DNA of 45,353 nt from Malikia sp. (GCF_028687635.1 NZ_JAQTZS010000025.1:1-45353), one strand, 5' to 3'. Counted from the stretch's first letter, positions 1 through 8,692 are shown. Notes: generated by a model from the sequence alone, not told the origin. Program-made: numbers and translations.

Positions 1-44
1 GCTGACTTTCAGCGGGAGAAAGCTCAAATCATCTTCTGTCATCG

Positions 45-75
45 TTGCGTCCGCAGTTCTTGGTTGCGGACGCAA
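45..75. other. Perfect 11-bp inverted repeat (hairpin)
   Basis: Positions 45-55 (TTGCGTCCGCA) are the exact reverse complement of 65-75, with a 9-nt loop. No T-run follows on either strand, so this is not a textbook intrinsic terminator. It could be a terminator remnant of a gene left of the window, an operator, or part of a mobile-element end. Its function is not known. Confidence 0.5.
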
Positions 76-172
76 TCCTGTCAAACCTCGGCCACCGGCG
101 CCAGGGCGTAGTTGTTCACGCGCTTACCCGAAATCTGCATCAGAATTACTGGAAGGTCATTCTTCTGGTCTC

Positions 173-393
173 GAGGACAAGGTACGCACGGCAGCCGACC
201 TCGGCCGGATCTTGCGTGAGCAGCGCCCCGTGCCTGCGGCCTTCGCCAGATCGATCTGACGGGCATTGGCAACACGGGCAATCGGCTGATCGTCGACATC
301 GAGCACGGCAAGCGCACCGTGCAGTTGCAGAAGGTGCTGGACCTGCTGGGCATGGAACTGGTCGTGCGCCAGAAGACCGGGAGGCCACTGTGA
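173..393 (+). pseudogene. Decayed HipB-like (Y4mF-type) HTH antitoxin/regulator
   Basis: Two adjacent frames together resemble a HipB/Y4mF-type helix-turn-helix regulator. The first (about 173-259) reads VRTAADLGRILREQR and then drifts to a stop at 257-259. The second, shifted frame reads RQIDLTGIGNTGNRL and then DIEHGKRTVQLQKVLDLLG, ending at the TGA at 391-393. A single indel near 215-235 would rejoin them. No ATG, GTG or TTG was found in frame in the stretch I read just upstream, so the N terminus also looks lost. No hipA toxin gene follows: the next gene is yegD on the other strand, 4 nt away. I infer an inactivated orphan antitoxin from a former toxin-antitoxin pair. The match to the family rests on motif resemblance only. 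Confidence 0.6.
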
Positions 394-397
394 ACGC

Positions 398-1654
398 TCA
401 GCCCCGGCTGTAGGCCAGCCCCGAGGCCACGCCGCCGAACAGGTCGCCTTCGACCAGCGCCACGCCCGCGAACTCGGCCTGCAGCGCCTGCTGGAACGGC
501 CGCAGCGCCGACGAGCCACCGGTGAGGTAGATCGCGTCGAGGGCAGCGTCGTCCAGGCCGGCACGCTGCACGCAGTCGCGCGCGCAGGCCACGGTGCGCG
601 CCAGCAAGGCGGCCAGGTGATCGCGCAGGCCTGCCGTTTCCATGGACGAGCTCAGGTCGGGCTCGACATACGACAGGTCGACCCGGGTGCCGTGATCGAG
701 TTGCGAGCAGCGGATCTTGGCCTGCTCCAGCTCATGGGCAATGCGGTGGCCGTGGCGCTGGGACAGCACCGCCATCAGCCGCTGATGCAGGCGCGGGTCG
801 GCATAGTTGCTGCGCAGGGACTGGGCCTGGCTGATCGCGCGCGGCTGATAGAGCCAGTTGATCAGGTGCCAGCTGGACAGGTCGAAGAAGACGCGGCTGG
901 GCACCTCGCGCTGCTGCGGCCCCAGGTGGCGGTAGCCCAGCAGCGGCATCGCGTACTCCAGGCTGAGCTTGTGGTCGAAGTCGGTGCCGCCGATGTGCAC
1001 GCCGGTGGTGGCCAGGATATCGCGGCTGCGGTCGGCAGCAGTCATGCGATCCGGCCCCAGCCGCACCACGGTGAAGTCCGAGGTGCCGCCGCCAATGTCG
1101 ACCACCAGCACCAGGCTTTCACGCGCCAGACGGCGCTCGTAGTCGAGCGCGGCCGCAATCGGTTCGAGCTGGAACGATACCTGCTCGAAACCCACCGCCA
1201 GCGCGGCCTGCAGCAGGGACTGCTGGGCCGCGGCATCGCGCACGGGGTCGTCATCGACGAAATGCACCGGCCGGCCCATCACCACGCGCCGGGGCGCCGC
1301 GCCCAGGGCCTGGGTGGCGCGCTCGCGCAGCATGGCCAGGAATTGGGCGATGATGTCCTGGAAACTGACGCTCTGGCCGTTGACGACGGTCTTTTCCTGC
1401 AGCAGGGAGCTGCCCAGCAGGCTCTTGAGCGAGCGCATCAGCCGGCCCTCGGTGCCGGCCAGGTACTGGGCCACGGCATCACGACCGAAGTGGGTGCTGA
1501 GGTCTTCGGCGTTGTAGAACAAGGCGGTGGGCAGCGCCAGCGCCTCGCCCTCGAGCGGGATCAGGCGCGCCTTGCCCTGGGCGTCGGCCCAGGCCATGGC
1601 CGAATTGGAAGTGCCGAAGTCTATGCCCAGCGTACCGTCTAGCGTAGGAGTCAT
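398..1654 (-). CDS. yegD: Hsp70 family chaperone-like protein (YegD type)
   Basis: A 418-residue actin/Hsp70-fold ATPase. The N terminus carries the phosphate-1 motif LGIDFGTSNSAMAW, followed by the phosphate-2 motif VVDIGGGTSDFTVV and the adenosine motif IYLTGGSSALRPFQ near the C terminus. It lacks the substrate-binding and lid domains of DnaK, and its length is close to E. coli YegD (about 450 aa). I chose ATG 1654, directly before MTPTLDGTLGIDFG; the longer open frame upstream carries no Hsp70 sequence. The ribosome binding site is weak. It diverges from the hydrolase gene at 1830, leaving about 175 nt for two promoters. The client of this subfamily is not established. Confidence 0.88.
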   Translation of the reverse strand: MTPTLDGTLGIDFGTSNSAMAWADAQGKARLIPLEGEALALPTALFYNAEDLSTHFGRDAVAQYLAGTEGRLMRSLKSLLGSSLLQEKTVVNGQSVSFQDIIAQFLAMLRERATQALGAAPRRVVMGRPVHFVDDDPVRDAAAQQSLLQAALAVGFEQVSFQLEPIAAALDYERRLARESLVLVVDIGGGTSDFTVVRLGPDRMTAADRSRDILATTGVHIGGTDFDHKLSLEYAMPLLGYRHLGPQQREVPSRVFFDLSSWHLINWLYQPRAISQAQSLRSNYADPRLHQRLMAVLSQRHGHRIAHELEQAKIRCSQLDHGTRVDLSYVEPDLSSSMETAGLRDHLAALLARTVACARDCVQRAGLDDAALDAIYLTGGSSALRPFQQALQAEFAGVALVEGDLFGGVASGLAYSRG

Positions 1655-1829
1655 CAGGAAAAGTCGGGGTGCAGCTTTGCGGACGGGCGATTGTGCCAGC
1701 CTGGCCGCTGTGAAGACGAAAGCGTCCTGCCGCACAGACGGCCCCGCTTTTGCGGACATAAGGTCGCTCAGCCGTTCGCAGCACGCCTGTCGTGCTTGAT
1801 TGCGGCATCCACTCACTCAGGAGAAGCTC

Positions 1830-2975
1830 ATGAGCATGTCCGACACCCCGCCGCCCGACCCGGAACCCGACGACGAAGACCTTGCCGAGCAAGCGCATCC
1901 CGGCCACGGCATTCCGTCGCAGGACACCGATCCCGCGGCACAGTTTCCCTTGGACTCCCAGGAAGTGGAGCGCGAGGTCCATTCGGTGCTGATGGCGGGT
2001 GGCATGGCGGCCGGCATGGCCACGGGCGCCGCCATCGGCGTCGCGGTGGCCGGCCCGGTAGGGGTGGTGGTTGGGGCCACGCTGGGTGCCGTTGCCGGAG
2101 CACTGGGGGGTGCTGCCGCTGGCATCCTGGAGCACCCGAAGGATTCGAGCCGCACCGACCAAGCCCCCGCGGATAGCGTGCGCCTGCACATCGACGACAG
2201 CGGTGGCGGCGGCAGGCCGGTGGTGCTGATCCATGGCTGGCCGCTGTCGGCCCAGGCCTGGGCGCCGCAGGTGCCGGTGCTGCAAGCGGCCGGCTATCGC
2301 GTGGTGACCTATGACCGCAGGGGCTTCGGCCGCTCCGACAAACCGGACTCGGATTACAGCTACGACACGCTGGCCGACGACCTGCAGCGCGTCATGGACC
2401 AGTGCGGATTGCGGGACGTGACGCTGGTGGGCTTCTCGATGGGCGGCGGCGAAGTGGCGCGCTACATCGCCCGCCACGGCGAATCGCGCCTGCACAGCGT
2501 GGTGTTCGCCGCCGCCGTGCCGCCCTGCCTGATGCAGAGCGCCGACAACCCGGAAGGCCCGCTCACGCCCGAGCAGGCGCAACAGAACAGGCAGGCGCTC
2601 GAACGAGACCGCAACGCCTACTTCGACCAGTTCACCCGCGGCTTCTTCTCGGCCAATGGCCTGCTACAGGTCACCGAATCGCAGCGCGGCGACGCGATCG
2701 CCCTGTGCCACCAGTCGGCGCCGCATGCGGCGCTGGCCTGCATGGACTCGTTCAGCAGCACCGACTTCCGCGCGGACCTGAAGCAGGTGACCGTGCCCAC
2801 GCTGGTGATCCATGGCGATGCGGACGCGATCGTGCCGATCGAAGGCTCGGGCGAGCGCACCCACCGCGCCGTGCCCCACAGCCAGCTGGTGCGGGTGAAC
2901 GGCGCGCCACACGGGCTGAACCTGTCGCACTCGCAGGCTTTCAACGATGCGCTGCTGTCGTTCCTGCGTAAGTGA
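1830..2975 (+). CDS. Glycine-zipper N-domain fused to alpha/beta hydrolase (chloroperoxidase-like)
   Basis: A 381-residue protein in two parts. Residues 1-50 are acidic and proline-rich. Residues 55-100 form a Gly/Ala-rich hydrophobic glycine-zipper segment (GMAAGMATGAAIGVAVAG and onward) that could insert into a membrane. From about 116 on it is a complete alpha/beta hydrolase of the non-haem chloroperoxidase/arylesterase group: oxyanion motif HGWP at 135-138, nucleophile elbow GFSMG with Ser203, acid in HGDAD (Asp330 or Asp332), and catalytic His361 in GAPHG. Such enzymes are usually about 275 aa, so the first 115 residues are extra. ATG 1830 follows a good AGGAG site. The natural substrate cannot be read from sequence; esterase or perhydrolase activity is likely. 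Confidence 0.85.
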   Translation: MSMSDTPPPDPEPDDEDLAEQAHPGHGIPSQDTDPAAQFPLDSQEVEREVHSVLMAGGMAAGMATGAAIGVAVAGPVGVVVGATLGAVAGALGGAAAGILEHPKDSSRTDQAPADSVRLHIDDSGGGGRPVVLIHGWPLSAQAWAPQVPVLQAAGYRVVTYDRRGFGRSDKPDSDYSYDTLADDLQRVMDQCGLRDVTLVGFSMGGGEVARYIARHGESRLHSVVFAAAVPPCLMQSADNPEGPLTPEQAQQNRQALERDRNAYFDQFTRGFFSANGLLQVTESQRGDAIALCHQSAPHAALACMDSFSSTDFRADLKQVTVPTLVIHGDADAIVPIEGSGERTHRAVPHSQLVRVNGAPHGLNLSHSQAFNDALLSFLRK

Positions 2976-2978
2976 GCC

Positions 2979-2998
2979 GTCTTGACCACTGTCAAGAC
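2979..2998. terminator. 8-bp perfect hairpin after the hydrolase gene
   Basis: GTCTTGAC (2979-2986) pairs exactly with GTCAAGAC (2991-2998) across a 4-nt loop, starting 3 nt after the hydrolase stop codon. No U-tract follows, so it may stabilise the 3' end or act as a weak or Rho-assisted terminator. It lies 60 nt before the lipoprotein gene. Confidence 0.4.
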
Positions 2999-3058
2999 AA
3001 GGTTGGGCGGCACCGCTCCCGCGCCGTCATGTCGTGTTGATTCAACAAGGAGAACATC

Positions 3059-3538
3059 ATGCGTTCCTACACCATCACCGGGCTGATGACTGCCCTGATC
3101 ATTTCCGGCTGTGCCGTGACTCCGCCCCCCAAGGCCGAAGAGGGCTATTCCGCCCAGCCACCGGCAGGCAGTGCCCCCGCCACGGCCGCCATCCAGGCAG
3201 CTCCCATGCCAGCCCCCATGCTGGCTCCCGCGTCTGATGCGTTCAATCGCCAGCAGCAGGCGATGGAGGCGATGCACCAGAAGATGCTGGCCGCCAGGAC
3301 GCCGGCCGAACGCGCGGCGCTGATGAACGAGCACATGAAGCTGATGCAGTCGGGCATGGCCATGATGGAGCAGATGCGCGGCGCGGCTCCAGCGGCTGCC
3401 GGGGGGATGCCCGGCATGGGCGGCATGATGGGCAGGCACATGCAGATGGAGCGGCGCATGGCCATGATGGAACAGATGATGCAGATGATGCTGGATCGCC
3501 TGCCCGCCGATGCCAGACGCCCAAAGACCCCGAAATGA
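3059..3538 (+). CDS. Met-rich lipoprotein, unknown function
   Basis: A 159-residue predicted lipoprotein. The signal peptide ends in the lipobox ISGC with Cys18 as the lipidation site. After a Pro/Ala-rich linker (20-60), residues from about 63 are helical and unusually rich in methionine (runs such as MAMMEQM and MQMMLDRL, plus GMPGMGGMMGRHMQM). The start has a strong AAGGAGAA site. Met-rich periplasmic segments bind Cu(I) in several known proteins, so a metal-buffering role is possible, but I know of no family match and no copper genes are adjacent. The two MMEQM blocks suggest an internal duplication. Confidence 0.75.
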   Translation: MRSYTITGLMTALIISGCAVTPPPKAEEGYSAQPPAGSAPATAAIQAAPMPAPMLAPASDAFNRQQQAMEAMHQKMLAARTPAERAALMNEHMKLMQSGMAMMEQMRGAAPAAAGGMPGMGGMMGRHMQMERRMAMMEQMMQMMLDRLPADARRPKTPK

Positions 3539-3599
3539 GAAGCCGGCGGATTCAGACCCGAAGCAGCAGTCGGACTTGCGCCAGGGATGCTGCATTCAC

Positions 3600-4145
3600 C
3601 TAAGCCGCTGGGTATCTGCCTTTCAGTGACTTGAGCAGCGCGTGGAGTTCCTCGTGTCGTCCCGGGCCGATCACCTTGGACTCATGTTGCTCGAAGGCCT
3701 CGTACAAGGATTCCAGGCGCTCTGGCGACAGCACCCGTTCGGCCATGGGGAACAGCACCTCGTTTTCTTTGCCGATATGCGCCTGCAGCAGTTCCGTGTA
3801 GCCTCGGGCGGCATGGATGAAGGCGGCGGCGTCGAGCACTGGCTCGATCGCGGCAGACATCTCCGCCATCCAGCGGCGACCCTCCTCGTGCTCCTTGAGC
3901 AGCATGCCCAATGGAGCGGCCGCCTCCAGCACACCGGAGGCGGCCAGCGCAGGAAACAGCAGCCCTTCCTCCTTGCCATGATGGCACTTGTCTGCAAACT
4001 CCTTCAGGAAACCCACAAAAGCGGACAGGTCGGCCGCGTCCACCGGGCTGGCAGCTTCCAGCTTGCGGTTGATGCTGGCGAGAATTTTCAGTGCGAAAAG
4101 AATGGCTTCGTGTTCGTGAAGCAAGTCCTCGATGGCACGGCTCAT
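3600..4145 (-). CDS. Hemerythrin HHE domain protein
   Basis: A 181-residue four-helix hemerythrin-like protein. Histidine/glutamate ligand motifs occur in order: LLHEHEAI near residue 10, HHGKEEGLLFPAL near 55, LKEHEEGRRWM near 85, and HIGKENEVLFPMAERV near 125. These supply a non-haem di-iron site that binds O2, NO or acts in iron or redox sensing. The start ATG at 4145 has GGGAG upstream. It is transcribed divergently from the bacterioferritin gene, suggesting linked iron or oxidative-stress roles. No transmembrane segment or extra signalling domain is present. Confidence 0.88.
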   Translation of the reverse strand: MSRAIEDLLHEHEAILFALKILASINRKLEAASPVDAADLSAFVGFLKEFADKCHHGKEEGLLFPALAASGVLEAAAPLGMLLKEHEEGRRWMAEMSAAIEPVLDAAAFIHAARGYTELLQAHIGKENEVLFPMAERVLSPERLESLYEAFEQHESKVIGPGRHEELHALLKSLKGRYPAA

Positions 4146-4336
4146 GGAAATCTCCCTTTCCCTCGGGCTCGGAGCACCCGTTGCGTTGAACTGAACAAAA
4201 CCATTTCATCCTACAGGCCAATGAAGCCATCCGCACAGAACATCCTGCAAATGAATTGCCACGGATGACAAAATGGCATAAACCCCTGAGAATCCTCCAT
4301 CTCGGGAGCACATCTGCCACCGGAAAGGAAGCCGTC

Positions 4337-4792
4337 ATGGATGAATCGAAGACCCAAGCCGCGATCGAGGCCCTCAACCGCATCATGGAACTTGAACTCG
4401 CTGGCGTGGTGAAGTACACCCACTACTCCCTCATGGTGTTCGGCTACAACCGGATCCCGATCGTGTCCTGGCTGAAGGGCAATGCCGACGAGAGCCTGGC
4501 CCATGCCCACAAGGCCGGGGAGCTGGTCACGCTGCTGGGCGGCCATCCCTCGTTGAAGATCGGGCCCCTGCTGGAAACCGAGCAGCACGACATCGGCGAC
4601 ATCCTGCGCGAGAGCCTGGCGCACGAAAAGAACGCCCTGGCCGCCTACTACGACTTGCTGAAGATCGTCCAAGGCCAGTCGGTGCTGCTGGAAGAGTACG
4701 CCCGGGACATGATCGCCATCGAGGAAATGCATCAGGACGAAGTCAACAAGATGCTGCGGCGTCCTGGCGACACCACGGCATTCAAGGGCTGA
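4337..4792 (+). CDS. Bacterioferritin-like di-iron protein
   Basis: A 151-residue ferritin-like four-helix protein. Helix A has IMELELAGVVKYTHY with Glu18/Glu20, helix B has ADESLAHAHKAGE (Glu52, His56), helix C has ESLAHEKNALAAYY, and helix D has IAIEEMHQDE, the ExxH metal motif. This matches the bacterioferritin superfamily that stores and oxidises Fe(II). ATG 4337 follows AAAGGAAG; the longer open frame from 4256 is not needed. I do not see the haem-binding Met at the usual position 52 of classical Bfr, so it may be a ferritin-like subfamily rather than a haem-containing bacterioferritin. Divergent from the hemerythrin gene and convergent with fumC. Confidence 0.85.
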   Translation: MDESKTQAAIEALNRIMELELAGVVKYTHYSLMVFGYNRIPIVSWLKGNADESLAHAHKAGELVTLLGGHPSLKIGPLLETEQHDIGDILRESLAHEKNALAAYYDLLKIVQGQSVLLEEYARDMIAIEEMHQDEVNKMLRRPGDTTAFKG

Positions 4793-4816
4793 CGACCAGA
4801 TCGCCCGGTACGCCAC

Positions 4817-6229
4817 TCAGGGCTGGGCCATGCTGCCGTCGGCGGCGCCCAGCATGGCGGCTGGATCCAGCCAGCCGTCGAGTTGCGCCAGCGTGGCGTA
4901 ACCCAATGCCAGGGCGGCGGCGCGCAAGGTCGTGCCCTCGCGCTGGGCCAGCTTGGCGATCTCGGCCGCCTTGTCGTAGCCGATCCGGGGCACCAGCGCG
5001 GTCACCAGCATCAGGGACTTTTCCAGGTGTTCGGCGATGCGGTCACGGCGCGCCTCGATGCCGCGCACGCAATGGGCCTCGAAGCTGTTCATGCCGTCGG
5101 CGAGCAGGCGGATGCTTTGCAGCAGGTTGTGAGCGATCAGTGGCTTGTAGACATTGAGCTCGAAATTCCCGCTGGCGGCGCCGATTCCGATCGCCACGTC
5201 ATTGCCCATCACCTGACAGCACAGCATGGTGAGCGCCTCGCACTGGGTCGGGTTGACCTTGCCCGGCATGATGGAGCTGCCGGGCTCGTTTTCCGGGATG
5301 CTGAGCTCGCCCAGGCCACCGCGCGGGCCGCCAGCCAGCCAGCGGACATCGTTGGCGATCTTCATCAGCGCTGCGGCCAGTGTCTTGAGCACGCCATGCA
5401 CGGCCGCCAGCGCATCGTGCGCGGCGAGCGCGGCGAACTTGTTGTCGGCGCTGGTGAACGGGAGCTGGTGCAGGCGGGCCAGTTCGGCTGCCACCTGCTG
5501 GCCGAACTCGGGATGGGTATTGAGACCGGTGCCGACCGCGGTGCCGCCGATGGCCAGGGGATGGAGCCAGGCCAGCGAGCCGCCCAGCAGCGAGCGGGCC
5601 TGGCTGAGCTGCGCCACATAGCCCGAAAACTCCTGACCCAGCGTGATCGGGGTGGCATCCTGCAGGTGGGTGCGGCCCAGCTTGACGATGGCGGCGAATG
5701 CCTGCGCCTTCTGGTCCAGCGCCGCAGTCAGCCGGTCCAGGGCGGGCAGCAACCGCAGGCTCATCTCCAGCGCTGCGGCCAGATGCATGGCGGTCGGGAA
5801 GACATCGTTCGACGACTGCCCCAGGTTCACCTCGTCGTTGGGGTGCAGCAGGTGCTGGCTGCCGCGCGGTCCGAGCAGCAGTTCGGAGCCGCGATTGGCC
5901 AGCACCTCGTTCATGTTCATGTTGGTCTGGGTGCCGGAGCCGGTTTGCCAGACCGACAGGGGGAATTCACCATCGTGCCGTCCCGCCAGCACCTCCTCGG
6001 CGGCGGCGGCGATGGCTTGCGCCTTGTGCTGCGGCAGCAGCCCGAGCCTGCCATTGACCCTGGCACAGGCCAGCTTGACGGACGCCAGCGCCTGGATGAA
6101 GGACAGCGGCAGTCGTTCGGTGGAGATGGCGAAATGCTCCAGCGAGCGCTGGGTCTGGGCTCCCCACAGGCGCTGCGCATCCACCTCGACGGGGCCCATG
6201 GCATCCCGTTCCTCGCGCGTCGTGCTCAT
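4817..6229 (-). CDS. fumC: Fumarate hydratase class II
   Basis: A 470-residue class II fumarase, interconverting fumarate and malate in the TCA cycle without an iron-sulphur cluster. Diagnostic segments are [17 protein letters not shown], the substrate loop [16 protein letters not shown], and the superfamily signature [11 protein letters not shown] with the catalytic serine. Length is normal for FumC (about 465). ATG 6229 (MSTTREERD) is preferred over a GTG five codons upstream because an AAGGCAG site precedes it. An oxidant-stable fumarase sits well near wrbA, sodC and ferritin genes, though no shared operon is visible. Confidence 0.96.
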   Translation of the reverse strand: MSTTREERDAMGPVEVDAQRLWGAQTQRSLEHFAISTERLPLSFIQALASVKLACARVNGRLGLLPQHKAQAIAAAAEEVLAGRHDGEFPLSVWQTGSGTQTNMNMNEVLANRGSELLLGPRGSQHLLHPNDEVNLGQSSNDVFPTAMHLAAALEMSLRLLPALDRLTAALDQKAQAFAAIVKLGRTHLQDATPITLGQEFSGYVAQLSQARSLLGGSLAWLHPLAIGGTAVGTGLNTHPEFGQQVAAELARLHQLPFTSADNKFAALAAHDALAAVHGVLKTLAAALMKIANDVRWLAGGPRGGLGELSIPENEPGSSIMPGKVNPTQCEALTMLCCQVMGNDVAIGIGAASGNFELNVYKPLIAHNLLQSIRLLADGMNSFEAHCVRGIEARRDRIAEHLEKSLMLVTALVPRIGYDKAAEIAKLAQREGTTLRAAALALGYATLAQLDGWLDPAAMLGAADGSMAQP

Positions 6230-6278
6230 GATGGCTGCCTTCACGGTTTCGTTAGCCGCAATCTCGGGCCAAGGCTGG

Positions 6279-6878
6279 CTAGCCGAACAGCTTGCTGGCC
6301 GTCTCGGCGATCAGCTTGCCCTGGTAGCGGGCGCCATCGAGTTCGATCGCGCTCGGCTGACGTTGACCCTGCGCGCCGGCGATGGTCGAGGCGCCGTAGG
6401 GGCTGCAGCCGACGACCTCGTCCAGCGTCGACTGGCCCTGGAAGCTGTAGGGCAGGCCGACGATGACCATGCCGAAGTGCATCAGGTTGGTGATGATCGA
6501 GAACAGCGTGACCTCCTGGCCACCATGCTGGGTGGCGGTCGAGGTGAAGGCGCCGCCGACCTTGCCGTTCAGCGCGCCACGGGCCCACAGGCCGCCGGTC
6601 TGGTCGAGGAAGGCCGCCAGCTGCGAGGGCATGCGGCCATAGCGGGTCGGGGCGCCGACGATGATGGCGTCATAGCCTTCGAGTTCGGCGACGGTCGCGA
6701 CCGGGGCCGCCTGGTCGAGCTTGAAATGGGCCGACTTGGCGATCTCGGCCGGCACGGTTTCGGGCACGCGCTTGACATCCACCTGGGCACCGGCGGCGCG
6801 AGCGCCTTCGGCCACGGCCTGGGCCATGGTCTCGATATGACCGTAGGTCGAGTAATAGAGCACGAGGACTTTGGACAT
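6279..6878 (-). CDS. wrbA: NAD(P)H:quinone oxidoreductase WrbA
   Basis: A 199-residue flavodoxin-fold quinone reductase. The FMN phosphate loop is at the N terminus ([12 protein letters not shown]), followed by [12 protein letters not shown] and the [11 protein letters not shown] segment typical of WrbA, and the C-terminal GCSPYGAST. It reduces quinones by two electrons, avoiding semiquinone radicals. The start has a CAGGAGA site 6 nt upstream. Its stop is 49 nt upstream of the fumC start on the same strand, so the two may be cotranscribed. Confidence 0.95.
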   Translation of the reverse strand: MSKVLVLYYSTYGHIETMAQAVAEGARAAGAQVDVKRVPETVPAEIAKSAHFKLDQAAPVATVAELEGYDAIIVGAPTRYGRMPSQLAAFLDQTGGLWARGALNGKVGGAFTSTATQHGGQEVTLFSIITNLMHFGMVIVGLPYSFQGQSTLDEVVGCSPYGASTIAGAQGQRQPSAIELDGARYQGKLIAETASKLFG

Positions 6879-6987
6879 GGGTCTCTCCTGAAGTTGAAAC
6901 AGGGAAGCAGGCGCCGGTAGAACCGGGCTGGCCACAGGCAGGATCGCGAGCGACCGCTTGCATGATGGGACAAGCGGCCGCTTCTGT

Positions 6988-7161
6988 CTATCGCTCCGGG
7001 AGCTGTGTTCTTCGGTGGCTCGGCACCGCTGGGTTCAGCTCACTTGGCCTTCGGCTTCTGGCCTTGTAGATGGCCGCTACGAAGAACGCCAGACCGGCGA
7101 CTATGCCGATCAGACCTGAAATGGAGGGCAAGCTCGCGGCTGTCACGCCAGCGTCACGCAT
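6988..7161 (-). CDS. Possible small single-TM protein (57 aa)
   Basis: A short minus-strand frame from ATG 7161 encodes one clear hydrophobic helix ([22 protein letters not shown]) followed by a basic, Pro/Ser-rich tail. This fits a small inner-membrane protein. No good ribosome binding site precedes the ATG, and the C-terminal part overlaps the 5' region of wrbA. It diverges from the Cys-rich small gene at 7213. Apart from this candidate I see nothing else in 6879-7212. Evidence for expression is weak. Confidence 0.35.
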   Translation of the reverse strand: MRDAGVTAASLPSISGLIGIVAGLAFFVAAIYKARSRRPSELNPAVPSHRRTQLPER

Positions 7162-7212
7162 AACGACGTAGACTGGGTCGTCTTTACCCGGCACCGCGCC
7201 ATGGAGTCTCAC

Positions 7213-7338
7213 ATGAACAAGCTCCTGCACTGCACCTGCTGCGACCGCGACCGCGTCCCCGAAGGCGGGGTACAGCTCGGACCCCAGCGCTGGTTCTGCG
7301 CCGCCTGCTGGCACGCCTTTTTCCGCAACCGCCACTAG
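7213..7338 (+). CDS. 41-aa Cys-rich (zinc-ribbon-like) small protein
   Basis: A 41-codon frame (ATG 7213, TAG 7336-7338) with four well-placed cysteines: CTCCDRDR near the N terminus and CAACWHAFF near the C terminus. The spacing resembles a small treble-clef or zinc-ribbon knuckle. GGAG lies 6 nt upstream of the ATG; an in-frame ATG at 7201 would add four residues but has no site. Codon choice is GC-rich at third positions, like neighbouring genes, which supports real coding. It lies 137 nt upstream of the thiolase start on the same strand. Function unknown. Confidence 0.55.
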   Translation: MNKLLHCTCCDRDRVPEGGVQLGPQRWFCAACWHAFFRNRH

Positions 7339-7475
7339 CTGGCCAGGGCAGCCACGGCATGGATATTTCCCCGGCCACGCGCCAGCATCTGTAAGTACCC
7401 GGCAATCCCTGGCGCCTAGCATGCATGTCACTCGGCGCATTCAGACGCCGGGCATTTCTTCAAACAGAGGCAGAC

Positions 7476-8660
7476 ATGAATCAGCGTGACGTGGTGGTAC
7501 TCAGTGCGGTGCGGTCGGCGGTTGGCACTTTTGGCGGCGCCCTGGCGGAAATCGAACCGGCGGAACTGGCCGGCAGCGTGATGAAGGCGGCGGTCGAGCG
7601 CTCCGGCGTCGACCCGCTGGCGATCAACTATGTGACGGTGGGCAACACCATCCCGACCGAGAGCCGCTTTGCCTACGTGGCGCGCGTCGCATCGATCCAG
7701 GCCGGCCTGCCGATGGATTCGGTCGCGATGTCGGTCAACCGGCTATGCTCGTCCGGGCTGCAGGGCATCGTGACGACGGCGCAGAACATCCTGCTGGGGG
7801 ATTGCGACTACGGCATCGGTGGCGGCGTCGAGGTGATGAGCCGCGGCGGCTACCTGTCGACGGCGATGCGCAACGGCGCCCGCATGGGCAACACCCAGCT
7901 GATCGACACCATGGTCGCCACGCTGACCGATCCGTTCGGCGTCGGCCACATGGGCATCACGGCCGAGAACCTGGTCAGCAAATGGGGCATCACGCGCGAG
8001 GAGCAGGATGCGCTGGCGGTCGAATCGCACCAGCGCGCCGCCACCGCGATCGCCGAGGGCCGTTTCAAGTCGCAGATCGTGCCGATCGTCCGCCAGACCC
8101 GCAAGGGCGACGTCGTCTTCGACACCGACGAGCATGTCAAGCCCGCCACCACGCTCGATTCACTGGCCAGGATGAAGCCGGCGTTCAAGAAGGACGGCTC
8201 GGTCACCGCCGGCAACGCCTCGGGCATCAACGACGGCGCCGCCTTCTTCGTGCTGGCCGATGCCGCGGTTGCCGCCGCGCACGGTCACCAGCCGATCGCC
8301 CGCCTGGCCTCCTACGCGGTGGCTGGCGTGCCGAACGACGTCATGGGTGAAGGCCCGATCCCGGCTACCCGTCTCGCGCTCAAGAAGGCCGGCCTGACGC
8401 TGGACCAGATCGACGTGATCGAGAGCAACGAGGCCTTCGCGGCGCAGGCGATCGCGGTGTCACGCGGGCTCGGTCTCGACCCGGCCCGGACCAACGTGAA
8501 CGGGGGCGCGATCGCGCTGGGCCACCCGATCGGCGCCTCGGGCGCGGTGATCGCGACCAAGGCGCTGTACGAGCTGCAGCGCACCGGCGGCCGCTACGCG
8601 CTGGTGACGATGTGCATCGGCGGCGGCCAGGGCATCGCCGCCGTGTTCGAGCGGCTCTGA
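7476..8660 (+). CDS. Acetyl-CoA C-acyltransferase (thiolase)
   Basis: A 394-residue type II thiolase, condensing or cleaving acyl-CoA/acetyl-CoA pairs. Nucleophilic Cys91 lies in NRLCSSGLQG, His350 in GGAIALGHPIGASGA, and acid/base Cys380 in CIGGGQG. The sequence resembles the BktB/PhaA class that supplies acetoacetyl-CoA or 3-ketovaleryl-CoA for polyhydroxyalkanoate synthesis, in keeping with a phasin gene 6 kb away, but a degradative role cannot be excluded. ATG 7476 follows AGAGGCAG. No phaB or phaC is adjacent. The gene is convergent with a thioesterase gene. Confidence 0.93.
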   Translation: MNQRDVVVLSAVRSAVGTFGGALAEIEPAELAGSVMKAAVERSGVDPLAINYVTVGNTIPTESRFAYVARVASIQAGLPMDSVAMSVNRLCSSGLQGIVTTAQNILLGDCDYGIGGGVEVMSRGGYLSTAMRNGARMGNTQLIDTMVATLTDPFGVGHMGITAENLVSKWGITREEQDALAVESHQRAATAIAEGRFKSQIVPIVRQTRKGDVVFDTDEHVKPATTLDSLARMKPAFKKDGSVTAGNASGINDGAAFFVLADAAVAAAHGHQPIARLASYAVAGVPNDVMGEGPIPATRLALKKAGLTLDQIDVIESNEAFAAQAIAVSRGLGLDPARTNVNGGAIALGHPIGASGAVIATKALYELQRTGGRYALVTMCIGGGQGIAAVFERL

Positions 8661-8692
8661 GCCCCTGCTCGAACCACCAGCCCGGCCATCCT

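Noticed and set aside
81-190. A minus-strand frame ending in KRVNNYALAPVAEV
   Set aside because: The short tail looks coding-like, but no start, domain or homologous family could be recognised, and most of the frame is antisense to the HipB remnant.
4146-4336. Fur or FNR box between hemerythrin and bacterioferritin genes
   Set aside because: No stretch close to the GATAATGATAATCATTATC or TTGAT-N4-ATCAA consensus was seen.
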